Source: Schistosoma mansoni (taxonomy: Eukaryota > Platyhelminthes > Trematoda > Strigeidida > Schistosomatidae). From it: a stretch of DNA of 64,000 nucleotides. The number at the start of each line of letters is the position of its first letter. The first letter of the stretch is position 1. The translations under genes were made by a program, and so were the position numbers. Under the pieces are notes generated by a model, which was not told the DNA's origin, did no database searches, and was given only the letters and a program-made list of their open reading frames with translations. Location: NCBI RefSeq assembly GCF_000237925.1, contig NW_017386033.1:620001-684000 (forward strand), given 5' to 3'. Shown here piece after piece: positions 13,101-22,159 of the stretch.

Positions 13101-13789
13101 TCATTTTGAAGAAGTTCATATTTTATTACGCACGTCTTTAACTAAAAATTCATTGGATTTACACCAAAACTGACATTATACTGTATGTGCAAACTGGGGC
13201 GGACTATTTTTTTTTATCCATTTTCTAAGGAACTATTCTTGTTTGGAAGTATATGGTGTATATATGTTCCAACTATTTAGATTTCTGAAGGTTTACAACT
13301 ATTATAAGTCATTCTCATGGATAAAAACTCTATCTCTAATGTAAATACAACTGTTTTGTTGATTCTATGGCGTGTAAACAATGGTTCAAAGAATATATGT
13401 TCATGATATTCATTATATCAATATTACAATTCACTTTATTTTTCATATATTCGGTTCGTTGTTTTTATGATGTATTTCTGATTAGCTTTTATCCTCAATA
13501 GGTTCACAAGTGATAATGACAAACTTAAGCACTCTACAGTTTTCTTTTATCACGTTATGTACATCTATAAATTGATGAAATTAAGTTAAATGTATCATGG
13601 ATTTATTTTTATATAATTCATAGATTCGATTCTTTGGAATGGAAATCAACTTCTTGTATGCTGCACAGTGTATGTTCTTCAGTAAGAAATCTTAGGAAAT
13701 CTTGTCGAAATTTGACTAATATCAATATGATTAACAAACAGCCTTCTGAATCCGATCTTCAGTTAGATTATATGCGATTCAACTTTCTG
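4182..13789 (+). CDS. SREBF-like: SREBP homologue, membrane segment 2 plus C-terminal regulatory domain (partial gene)
   Basis: SREBPs are ER-membrane transcription factors whose C-terminal domain binds SCAP. Seven exons read in one frame: 4182-4447, 5949-6226, 7124-7388 (or 7376), 7523-7692, 11265-11397, 12174-12402 and 13624-13789, ending in phases 1,0,1,0,1,2,0; about 502 codons. The first holds a hydrophobic segment (FLCIWFLIKFGINLLSIIL) like SREBP membrane helix 2, then EKNFISAAEVRLRLMELYL, like the SREBP DFAQAAQQLWLALRAL block. Later blocks keep SREBP order: LISHPYFLLQ (like LCHPVGHRFF), ELREHITCHCLK (like LFREHLLERALNCV), VKSLQSYIHLLSQLS and CAHWWAQMLNILW (like AKWWASLTAVVIHW). The third intron (134-146 bp) has a weak donor (GTCTCT or GTGCAC). 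The 5' bHLH-zipper half and the last C-terminal residues are not located. Introns hold a gap and many repeats. Identity is inferred from ordered similarity recalled from human SREBP-1, not from a search. Confidence 0.62.
4771..4796. repeat. (TA)n microsatellite
   Basis: Thirteen TA units in the first intron of the SREBP-like gene. A simple repeat, probably length-variable. Confidence 0.9.
7702..7731. repeat. (ATT)n microsatellite abutting an assembly gap
   Basis: Ten trinucleotide units start nine bases after the exon-4 donor of the SREBP-like gene and run into the 200-N gap. The repeat is the likely reason the assembly broke here. Confidence 0.9.
7732..7931. other. Assembly gap (200 N)
   Basis: Exactly 200 N, a placeholder of nominal size. 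It lies in the intron between exons 4 and 5 of the SREBP-like gene, so the coding reconstruction is not affected. Confidence 0.98.
8150..8225 (-). mobile_element. tRNA-like SINE head, relic
   Basis: The reverse complement gives an A-box-like stretch (TTAGTATTTAAGGC) and, about 35 bases on, a B-box-like GTTTGAAACC. Order and spacing fit a tRNA-derived Pol III promoter of a SINE. No clear body follows. The anticodon arm does not fold convincingly, so I do not call a tRNA gene. Confidence 0.35.
8375..8800 (+). mobile_element. LINE 3' end, C-terminal codons and 3' UTR relic
   Basis: Around 8530-8575 the sequence reads DGMAQNRPQWCRYI, the counterpart of SDMAQNRSQWRS at the C terminus of the LINE protein at 15.4-17.4 kb but from a different subfamily. 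A pyrimidine-rich 3' UTR follows (TCTACCACTGATAGTGTTAC...). Preceding text at 8400-8500 is a decayed upstream part. Only the 3' end is present, as usual for truncated LINEs. Confidence 0.6.
9535..9740 (+). mobile_element. LINE 3'-region relic, weak
   Basis: CCTCGACGCTTTGTATGCGC followed by AGAGAGCTAAAGGTAGTCAAG, a phrase with CATTGATTGTTGGAATGAGC and ATCGTAACCAATG recalls the copies at 8375 and 14910, in the same order and strand. Too decayed to define ends. Confidence 0.35.
10215..10520 (-). mobile_element. LINE fragment, same family as the 15.3-17.6 kb copy
   Basis: The segment reads as a diverged reverse complement of about 17040-17330 of this window, for example CCGAAGTCGGTGTTTCAAGA (shared exactly) and GCACGATGTGAAGTTTGCTG against the reverse of the GACTTCCACGTCGTGC region. 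It covers only the last third of the LINE protein. Inverted relative to the intact copy. Confidence 0.8.
10590..11060 (+). repeat. Unclassified interspersed repeat, copy 1
   Basis: Shares a long stretch with 13955-14320: both end with ACAAGAT(T)CA(A)GCCAAA, then ...GACTGGG-TA, GAATGGTAAATC and a purine-rich AGCTYA end. Its size and isolated position would suit a solo LTR or a SINE, but I see neither terminal TG/CA repeats nor a Pol III head, so the class is left open. Confidence 0.5.
11785..11885 (-). mobile_element. tRNA-derived SINE head
   Basis: The reverse complement reads CGTGGTTGCCCGGTTAAGGC (A-box region) and, 30 bases on, CAGGTTCGAAACCCGC (near-perfect B box GGTTCGAANNC). The TTCGAAA arm pairs GGGT with ACCC weakly and there is no proper acceptor stem, so this is a SINE promoter rather than a tRNA gene. 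It sits in an intron of the SREBP-like gene, antisense. Confidence 0.6.
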
Positions 13790-13954
13790 GTATGTACTTA
13801 TTGTTGTTGTAAAATATATTATTTGTGTTTCTGTTGTTAAAATTTTTCACTTGTATACATGAATAATCATAAAATGTCGCTTAGTCTTTGATCAACTTAC
13901 CTCAGCTTGTTATGATTTATTGCCCTGTCAATTAGCACGCGACAAAATTGCCTA

Positions 13955-14320
13955 TCAGAACACCGACTTATATGAGCTTGTTCCTGTGCTAAATCAGTGG
14001 TACGTTCATCAGCACGAGCAGCCCTGATTCAACTCTGAGGCCTTATCGGTCCTCCGTATAGCAACCTCTCACCTAGCCTAGGCCGTTCAGTCCAGAATAC
14101 AAATATCAGTCTCTGCTGTATGGATCGTATATTTCAGATATACAAACCAGACTGCATCACACCATAAAATGGATGATAATAATTATACAAGATCAAGCCA
14201 AAAGTGTTTGTGAGATACTGTAACTGATAAACTGGGAATAAGTTGAGAATGGTAAATCGTATTGCAGTAACCAATAGGTCAAATGAAGCTTATGACAAGA
14301 GTACGAATACACAATTTACT
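13955..14320 (+). repeat. Unclassified interspersed repeat, copy 2
   Basis: Second copy of the repeat at 10590-11060, same strand, considerably diverged. Shared landmarks include GTAT(G)GATCGTATATTTCAGA against GTATGAATCATTGTATTTCA, and GGGAATAAGTTGAGAATGGT against GGGTATAACTCAGGAATGGT. Confidence 0.5.
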
Positions 14321-14909
14321 GACTAGGTTCTATATTCCACTGTTAACAATTATTGCACACAGCTAGAATCCGCCTACACGTATTAAATTGAGTTTTTAAT
14401 TTTTCTATTATAAATATAATTAATTTCTATCTATTATTGAGTTACTAGTGTATCACTGAAAAGTGAAGCAGTATTATGTATCTTGGTCTCTTCATCTCAA
14501 ATGAATCTCAAACTTGATACATTATTTGTCGATCATTAGTAATCATTCAGTAACTGTGACAAATCGCTTCTCGTCCCCTCATGCATAACTGTTTGCCGTT
14601 TAGTATCCATTTTTGGTAGGCTTTTAGACACTCGGTTACCACTGTAGTAGACGCCACTCACAAAGGTGTTTATAATTAGTGTGGCGGAGCATGGTATCGA
14701 AGTTGCGACAGTTGTCAGACAGAGTGGATAGTTTCAGTGCATCGATAGCACCGCGTCGAAGGAACACTTAGAGGCCAGTCGAGAAGACAGTTCAGATTGC
14801 AGAACACGTCGGAAGATGCAAATGGACCATTGAAGGCTATGCATATGTATTATGTAAATACTTTGTACCTTCTCTCAATGAAGATTAATACCTCCTGCCT
14901 ATTGTTGTG

Positions 14910-15228
14910 TTTTAAACCACTACCTCGATGCACTGTGGTCGCTAGTGTAAGAGTAAGTTCGAAGAAAACTAAGCATAATCAGTTTAAGACGTGACATCAA
15001 CCCATGATATCGCTGATTGTTGGACTGAACTAAGTTTAGATTACCTAGCTGACGTGGATCAGAATTGATCTCAATGATCCAGTTGCATTCACTCTTCGTC
15101 TTAAGATAATTGCACTTTTTGTTTTGCAAATTCATTCTTCTTGAGTCGGATTGTTGATACCTAATTTTTCCTACTACCACTGATACTGTTGGTACTTCCT
15201 TTGCGCTGGGAATTCTAAACAAGGTCAG
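14910..15228 (+). mobile_element. LINE 3'-end relic
   Basis: Contains CTACTACCACTGATACTGTT, the counterpart of CTACCACTGATAGTGTTAC at 8690, preceded by CGTGACATCAACCCATGATA, as in the copy at 8400. It is a decayed copy of the LINE 3' end, ending against a SINE stub and then the long LINE insertion. Confidence 0.5.
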
Positions 15229-15257
15229 ATAATGGCTAGCAGTGGAATCCAGGATTA
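15229..15257 (-). mobile_element. Stub of hammerhead-bearing SINE (Sm-alpha type)
   Basis: GGCTAGCAGTGGAATCCAGG is the exact reverse of the 3' strand of the schistosome hammerhead repeat (CCTGGATTCCACTGCTAGCC). Only this end is present. The open LINE frame starts immediately afterwards, so the stub is probably the target into which the LINE inserted. Confidence 0.55.
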
Positions 15258-17600
15258 GCATCTTACCACCAACGGATTGATGTTAGTAAACTGGCTGCAA
15301 CCTCTGTTGCAAGTAAGTATCGAGCGGAGCTAGCCTCTAGGCTAGCTACCACCCCACCGAAAAGTATAGATGAGCATTGGTTGCTTCTTCACGACGCCAT
15401 GAAAATGGCGAGTAAAGCCGCTTGCGGCTTCGCGAAACGTCCCGCTTACAAGCACTGGGTTTCTTCTGGCTCCTTACAACTGATGGAAGCCCGTCGGTCT
15501 ACTCCGGGTGACCGTGAGTTTGACCACAAACGAAGGCTGTTACGTAATGAAATCGGGCAAAGCTTGCGTAAGGACCGGGAAGCCTGGTGGTCGGAGCGTG
15601 CTAATGAGATGGAAGCAGCAGCTGCATCTGGTAACTGCCGGAAGCTCTTCCAACTCATCCGAGCCACTGGCAGCAAGAAGTCTGGTGTGAGTGAAACAAT
15701 CTACGAGGATGATGGGATGCCAATCACTAGTATCTCTCGACGTCTTGGACGATGGGCGGAATTTTTCGAAGGGCAGTTCAACTGGCCTGCTGCTCCGGCA
15801 ACATCAACCAGCTTGTCCTGCCCCCCATGGCCGGTGACGACTGATCCACCAAACGAGGCGGAAGTCCGCAAGGAACTCCAACTCTTGAAACGTTACAAAT
15901 CACCGGGCCCAGATGACTTACCTCCGGCTCTTTTTAAAGATGGTGGTGACCTTCTGACTAAGGAATTGACTGCATTGTTTGGAAAGGTTTGGGAGCTAGA
16001 AAGTGTTCCAACATCATGGAATGAGTCGATAGTCGTCCCTATCTTTAAAAAGGGTTCACGTTGTTCCTGCAATAACTATCGGGGGATAAGTCTACTTTCG
16101 ATTGCGTCCAAACTATTGGCTTCTATCATTCTTCGTAGGTTGTTTAAAACCCGAGAACGATTGACTCGCGAGGAGCAGGCTGGTTTTCGTTCTGGTCAAG
16201 GATGCATTGATCACATCTTCACCCTCCGCCAAATGTTAGAACACCGTCATACTTATCGCAGGCCAACAATCGTAGTGTTTCTTGATATCAGGGCGGCCTT
16301 CGATTCGTTGGACAGGACTGTTCTCTGGGATTGTCTATTGAAGAAGGGTGTGCCTGAGAAGTTCATTAACATCTTAAAGGCCCTGTATACGAACACCTCA
16401 GGCAGAGTGAGGGCGTACAACCACCTTTCTCCCTTGTTCCATTCGAGCAGTGGGGTTAGGCAGGGTTGCCCAATCTCACCATTCCTCTTCAACCTTGCCA
16501 TCGATGACATCCTGGAAACAGCTCTGATGGATGTAAGTAATGGCGGTGTGGATATGTTACCTGGAGAACGACTTCTCGACCTTGAGTATGCGGATGATAT
16601 TGTCTTACTGTGCGATAATGCTCAAGCCATGCAATCCGCACTTAATCAGTTGGCAATCAGTGTCCGCAGGTACGGCATGTGCTTTGCACCCTCCAAGTGC
16701 AAAGTACTCCTACAAGACTGGCAGGATTCTGATTTCGTACTCACCCTGGATGGTGAGGAGATCGAAGTAGTTGAGAAGTTCGTGTATCTAGGTAGCTATA
16801 TAAGTGCTGGTGGTGGCGTGAGTGATGAGATTGGTGCACGTATAACGAAAGCCAGAGCAGCTTATGCCAATCTGGGCCATCTTTGGCGCCTTTGTGATGT
16901 TAATCTGGCTGTAAAAGGTCGGATCTACAACGCGTCGGTGAGAGCAGTTTTGCTCTATGCTTGTGAAACCTGGCCTCTCCGAGTTGAGGATGTTAGACGT
17001 CTCTCTGTGTTCGATCATCGTTGTCTCCGAAGGATTGCTGACATTCAGTGGCAACACCATGTTAGTAATGCAGAGGTTCGGCATCGTGTGTTCGGGCGCA
17101 GAGACGATAATTCAATTGGTGTCACCATCTTGAAACACCGACTTCGGTGGCTTGGACATGTTTTACGAATGTCGTCCCAGAGACTTCCACGTCGTGCATT
17201 ATTTGCCGACCCTGAGACTGGTTGGAAAAAGCGGATAGGAGGTCAGTGTATAACATGGTGTCGTGGCATGAAAGAGAGCTGCAAAGGGCTAGCTTCTGTT
17301 GGTCCTTCACGACTCCCTGGCTGGGGTCCGAGAGATGGTGCAACACAGTGGCTAGAGACGTTATCAGATATGGCTCAGAATAGAAGTCAGTGGCGATCCT
17401 GCTGCAACCTTCTTTTACTTTCTACATAAAGAATGGCTCTAACTTTCCTAACTGAAAGAGTCTTCTGGTTGTACATTTCAGTCCGCCTTATCTTTTCATC
17501 CCTTCTCTTCCTACTTTCATTATTTTGTGTGGCGCATATGTACCTGGTGCCCTTTTGTACCAATATATATGTGTTTAAATAAATAAATAAATAAATACTT
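15258..17600 (+). mobile_element. LINE (RTE-related, SR3/Perere-3-like), 5'-truncated, RT open
   Basis: A non-LTR retrotransposon copy ending in a tail of repeated AAATA units at about 17577-17597. The coding frame is open from about 15258 to the stop at 17427-17429. The endonuclease half is missing. The 3' UTR carries GCATATGTACCTGGTGCCC, found again at 41770, 45010 and (reversed) 54060. The flanks are a SINE stub on the left and an RTE endonuclease fragment on the right. I see no clear target-site duplication. Confidence 0.85.
15381..17429 (+). CDS. LINE reverse transcriptase, C-terminal 682 residues, uninterrupted
   Basis: Copies LINE RNA into DNA at the insertion site by target-primed reverse transcription. 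Visible are KSPGPDDLPPALF (about residue 173, RT entry), [35 protein letters not shown], the first catalytic Asp in VVFLDIRAAFDSLDR (about 298-312), [16 protein letters not shown], the YADD box at 403-406 and the thumb-like KFVYLGSYIS near 465. A C-terminal region with H and C residues (FDHRCLRRI, HRLRWLGHVLRM) follows. No stop or frameshift interrupts it, unlike the homologous copy at 40.3-41.8 kb, so the insertion is recent. The first codon shown is not a true start, because the frame continues upstream to about 15258 where truncation falls in the linker between endonuclease and RT. All RT catalytic residues appear intact, but without the endonuclease it should not move by itself. Confidence 0.88.
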   Translation: MLLHDAMKMASKAACGFAKRPAYKHWVSSGSLQLMEARRSTPGDREFDHKRRLLRNEIGQSLRKDREAWWSERANEMEAAAASGNCRKLFQLIRATGSKKSGVSETIYEDDGMPITSISRRLGRWAEFFEGQFNWPAAPATSTSLSCPPWPVTTDPPNEAEVRKELQLLKRYKSPGPDDLPPALFKDGGDLLTKELTALFGKVWELESVPTSWNESIVVPIFKKGSRCSCNNYRGISLLSIASKLLASIILRRLFKTRERLTREEQAGFRSGQGCIDHIFTLRQMLEHRHTYRRPTIVVFLDIRAAFDSLDRTVLWDCLLKKGVPEKFINILKALYTNTSGRVRAYNHLSPLFHSSSGVRQGCPISPFLFNLAIDDILETALMDVSNGGVDMLPGERLLDLEYADDIVLLCDNAQAMQSALNQLAISVRRYGMCFAPSKCKVLLQDWQDSDFVLTLDGEEIEVVEKFVYLGSYISAGGGVSDEIGARITKARAAYANLGHLWRLCDVNLAVKGRIYNASVRAVLLYACETWPLRVEDVRRLSVFDHRCLRRIADIQWQHHVSNAEVRHRVFGRRDDNSIGVTILKHRLRWLGHVLRMSSQRLPRRALFADPETGWKKRIGGQCITWCRGMKESCKGLASVGPSRLPGWGPRDGATQWLETLSDMAQNRSQWRSCCNLLLLST

Positions 17601-18058
17601 AAGCATTTAGATCTCCCATCAGGATGGTGAGGTCCTTTCGTGAGAACTTCTCTATAATTGATTGCAGCCTTCCATAGAACTGATCTTAATCATTGTCGTT
17701 GCTATCGTTTGTGAGTGCATAACATTAAATAACGTTCATTGAGATCCCCTCCATCTTTGTTCTGAATGATGCTTTGATTATCCTGGGTCCATGAGATTCC
17801 CATCCCACAAGTGAATTTCATGCTTCTTTGGATAGCATTAGAGCAAATCTCTGAGTGTGTGGAGCATTTTTCCCTTCGTGACAGGAGTACAGCAGCATCT
17901 CTCCTGTACCTAGCCTTTGTTGTCCAGTTTGTGTCCAAATTGTTTCGCTGATTCCGAGTACTGCCAAGTTGTATCTCCTCATTTCCATTGCTATTTGGCT
18001 GGTCTTTCCTGTCTCCCACATGTCCGGACGTTCCATGTACCTATAAAAAGTGTTGCTC
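17601..18058 (-). mobile_element. RTE LINE fragment, endonuclease domain
   Basis: On the minus strand it reads WETGKTSQIAMEMRRYNLAV, GISETIWTQTGQQRL and, further on, RWESHGPRIIKASFKTK: the apurinic-type endonuclease of RTE elements, matching 48.4-48.9 kb here. It begins directly after the tail of the LINE at 15.3-17.6 kb and runs into a gap. The RT half is missing. Broken in several places. Confidence 0.75.
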
Positions 18059-18258
18059 NNNNNNNNNNNNNNNNNNNNNNNNNNNNNNNNNNNNNNNNNN
18101 NNNNNNNNNNNNNNNNNNNNNNNNNNNNNNNNNNNNNNNNNNNNNNNNNNNNNNNNNNNNNNNNNNNNNNNNNNNNNNNNNNNNNNNNNNNNNNNNNNNN
18201 NNNNNNNNNNNNNNNNNNNNNNNNNNNNNNNNNNNNNNNNNNNNNNNNNNNNNNNNNN
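18059..18258. other. Assembly gap (200 N)
   Basis: Placeholder gap within or at the end of the RTE endonuclease fragment. Confidence 0.98.
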
Positions 18259-19543
18259 GCTCTAATCAGTCAAAATGATCAAGTTTATGATTAAGATCAC
18301 TAATAATTTTATGGAATAGTCTTGTTTCATCATGATTATCTGGAACATCTCCAACTTATTTCTGTATAAGCCAGTTGGCTTGTGACATTAGGTAGCACTT
18401 TGGTACTTGTAACACTAAAATTTATTTGGCTCGCTATCCACTGATTGGTCTTACTTTAATTATGCCAACTCAGTGTTGCTGTCAAAGTCGGTTAGTTTCT
18501 GGTCGACGGGTATAAATGTATGTTAGTCATGAATTGGTTTGTGGAACTTGTGGCGTAATCTTCAGATTTCTCGATTCCCATAACTTCGAAATAAATAAAT
18601 CAGAATTCATTAAACGACTGAGTATATATCCTTATAAGTGGTGAAATAGCTAAAGTTACAGCCAGCAAATATGCACATTCACAATCAATTATACTCCTTT
18701 ATGTTTGTCAATTTATTGAAAGGACTTGGCGCCATTTTCGGTTCAGATTACCGTACTTTGTGATAATACAGAAAATGGTCATCAGGAAAAGCCGAAAAAT
18801 AAACTTATTCTAACTTCTGTGAAACTGTTACATTTTAGTAAGTCCACATATGTACATTCAAGTTTTGATACATGCAAAATGTAATTTCAGGATAAGGGTA
18901 GTTTATGAGCATTGCCTTCCCAGGTAATCCAGATTTTACCACGTACATAACTTGAATCACTCTCTTGTGTGGAGATCCACGTGACACCCTGGGTGTAGCT
19001 TCATGCCTAACCCTGGTTCCGCTAACTGGCGAGTTCAAATTCTAACTTAGGAATCATTGCAAATTATGAGACGACTGATTCACTCGCTGTGTAAGAAAGT
19101 AATAAGTAAAAGATCTGGTTCTATACTGCGAACTCCCCCGGCACCCCTAACAGTAATTGTAGTCGGTGGTTCTAGTCATCTTTTATGCATCACAGATGTA
19201 GTGGTGCGAGTATGTTATCTTGTCACTGAAATTATTCCTTCAAGTTCTAACATTCGTCAACGAGATCCTGATCTCAATCTGCAGAGGGACTACAGAAAAC
19301 TGATTATCACATACGGTAAAATCTAGACTTACAGTAACTTGAGTTTAAGCAGACTCGTCCACTATGTGTTTGTTGTTGCTGCTAAAACTGACTAAAAAGG
19401 AATAAACTGTCTATCTGATAACCCATAATCATCTCCGTTTCATATGATGCCTAAAAAGGATAGCATTGATTAGCACCCGATGGACGATTGTCAGGGACTC
19501 AGCACAAAAACCACTCCTGCTTGCAATCTGATACTTCACATTC
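18259..19543. other. No gene seen; one possible SINE head
   Basis: No coding exon recognised. Around 18975-19045 the phrase CCTAACCCTGGTTCCGCTAA, then GCGAGTTCAAATTC, resembles A/B-box text but is weak. The right end runs into the gap that precedes the LTR element. Confidence 0.35.
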
Positions 19544-19743
19544 NNNNNNNNNNNNNNNNNNNNNNNNNNNNNNNNNNNNNNNNNNNNNNNNNNNNNNNNN
19601 NNNNNNNNNNNNNNNNNNNNNNNNNNNNNNNNNNNNNNNNNNNNNNNNNNNNNNNNNNNNNNNNNNNNNNNNNNNNNNNNNNNNNNNNNNNNNNNNNNNN
19701 NNNNNNNNNNNNNNNNNNNNNNNNNNNNNNNNNNNNNNNNNNN
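19544..19743. other. Assembly gap (200 N)
   Basis: Placeholder gap. The sequence right of it is already inside the LTR-element pol region, so the left part of that element is missing from the assembly or collapsed in the gap. Confidence 0.98.
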
Positions 19744-21858
19744 TGGCCGTCAATGAATAAAGATGTCCGTATGTGGGTAAAACAATGTTTACAATGTCAA
19801 CGATCAAAAGTGCACAGGCACGTAGCTGCCCCTATTGGCACTTTCGCTACGCCTGATGCTCGCTTCGATCACGTTCACATAGACATTGTAGGACCATTAC
19901 CACCATCGCACGGGTATGATCACATACTCACATGCATTGATCGTTTCACAAGATGGCCCGAAGCTATTCCCATCACGTCTATTACGGCGGAGACAGTTGC
20001 TCACCGCTTCGTAGAACGATGGATAGCTATGTACGGTTGTCCCTCGACTGTCACGACTGACCGAGGACAACAATTTGAGTCCGCATTATTCTCCTCACTA
20101 ACACGGCTGCTTGGTACGGAACGCATACGCACTACCGCCTACCATCCAGCATCAAACGGTTTAGTTGAACGGTTTCATCGCCAACTTAAAAGTGCTCTTC
20201 GAGCACACGAAAACAACAATTGGTACGAAACCCTTCCGCTCGTCCTCCTGGGAATCAGAACGAGTCTAAAGGCAGATATTCAATGTTCCGCCGCTGAACT
20301 TGTTTACGGCACGACATTGCGTCTGCCTGGGGAATTTTTCACACCACGGAGCAGCACTAAGTTCGGCGAATCAGACTTCGTCCAACGACTGTCTGCATTC
20401 ATGCGAACACTGACTCCGGTGTCAACTCGTATACAACATCGACAGGTCGCTCTCCCTCGAGAGTTATCTACCTGTTCACATGTTTTCATACGAGTAGATT
20501 CGGTACGCAAACCTCTACAACAGCCTTACGAAGGACCTTTTCACGTGATTTCCCGTCACGAAAAGACCTTCAAGGTTGATCGACGTGGCCGCATCGATAC
20601 AGTCAGCATTGATCGTCTCAAGCCAGCACACGTCGATGACAGTGCTATACCTGATAAGCCGAGACCCAATGTTAGACCCATCAGAGCTTCTAGCGGGATT
20701 TCTACATCTACTTCGGATCCCACGGTAGATGCACCTAAGACCTCATTCTCACGTCCCAGTCAACAGCACGTGTCATCTGCCCCGTCTACGGACGAGACTT
20801 CCGTCTCACGTCCAGACCTGCAGACCACACCGCCCTTGACTGCGGATGAGATTGCAGGCTCACGAGGTTCGAACGAGACTACCGTCTCACGTTCTGGTCG
20901 CCGAGTACGCTTACCCGTACGCTTTCTCGACTAACCTCATAACCAACTACGGATACAGTATAGGAATCTGCCCCTATACTACAAGAAAGCTACACTTTTC
21001 TCTTTTTCTATCATTTTTTTTGTTTACCCCGAGCCTACGCCTCTGACCATCGCTGTTCTGGTATCGTCGACTTTAGTCAATCTTGGCGAAAGCTGGCCTG
21101 ATCACCCACGCTATAGTCAACGCACTCAGTCGATCTCTCTGGCTCCAAATACGTATGATATACATTTGGTCCCGAACATGGTTATTCTGGTCGCATCTGG
21201 TTCCTTGGCTCAATCTGGTTTCGTCCTACGTCTGCAGCGTTTCTGGTCCGGACCTCTACGAACGCAACCTTCAGACTCTGGATACAAACCACTCTGGTGT
21301 AGCATGCTAATCCAAGCAATCAATACAGCACGTTCCTTCTGGTACCGTTCTACGTCAAAGACTTTTGGTGGCAACTCGAGGATCAACGATCACTCCCTGT
21401 TCTGCCAACGTTTTCGTCCTACAATTGCACGTTTCGCGATCAGTCCCACGAATGAAACCGCTACGTATCGAAAGTGTAAATCCTTTCTGGCGGGGGGCTC
21501 CTGTAGTGACCGGCCAGTCTCGATAAGAACACGATTGGAATAATAGAAACAATTATTATTATTGTAACCAATTGTACCAGAGATTGTTTTACTGTATTTG
21601 TTTAACTGTATCCGTTTCACTTCTTGTTCCATATACCGCCTGGTTTGGTTCGAGCTTGCTCACGCACTGCTTGTTCGCTTGTACTCTTTGGCACGTCTCG
21701 GTATTATTTCGATACCACGAGATCGCCAATAAATATACTTGATCTGGACTAGTAAAGCCTTCTGATTTACGGGCTATCAAGGGAACCAAGTCATATTTGT
21801 ACGCGTAATCGAATAGTAGTGGTGATCATAGTCCGTCCACGACTCGACATCCACTACA
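19744..21858 (+). mobile_element. Gypsy-type LTR retrotransposon fossil, 3' part (integrase to 3' LTR)
   Basis: The 3' part of a Ty3/Gypsy-family element. Parts in order: the end of the integrase zinc-binding region (CLQCQRSK), the integrase core with its family motifs (HVHIDIVGPLP, VTTDRGQQF, SNGLVERFHRQLK), a chromodomain-less C-terminal tail ending GRRVRLPVRFLD at 20934, a non-coding stretch with a G-rich tract at about 21491, and a 357-bp 3' LTR. Everything left of the integrase is missing in the assembly. The integrase segment remains open over about 1.2 kb, so the insertion looks fairly young, but the copy as assembled is incomplete. Confidence 0.85.
21502..21858 (+). repeat. 3' LTR of the Gypsy-type fossil
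   Basis: A 357-bp segment that begins TGTAGTG and ends CACTACA, a perfect 7-bp inverted end pair of the TG...CA type. It is preceded by a G-rich polypurine-like tract (GGCGGGGGGCTCC) and contains a polyadenylation-like CAATAAATATA near 21728. The 5' LTR is not in the window, so age from LTR divergence cannot be read. Confidence 0.7.
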
Positions 21859-22159
21859 GACCCAACATTATTTCGTGGGGGGGGGTATTGTTGGAAAGTC
21901 TATGATGCAAATTCTAAATATCAATGGTTTCACTACACAACCGACATGCTGATTGTATACAATTCCAGAACCCAGGTGAGTCTGTTCCAATTTCGGTTGT
22001 TAATTCTAATACTAATGAGTGCATTCTAGATAATACAGAGTCTACATTCAATGCACTGTTGGACAGATGTAAGATGAACTTAAGAAGAAGACAAACAATC
22101 GATTACAGACACTTACATTCTGATTTGAGCTGTGGCGGATGTGATGTTTAAATAAATCA

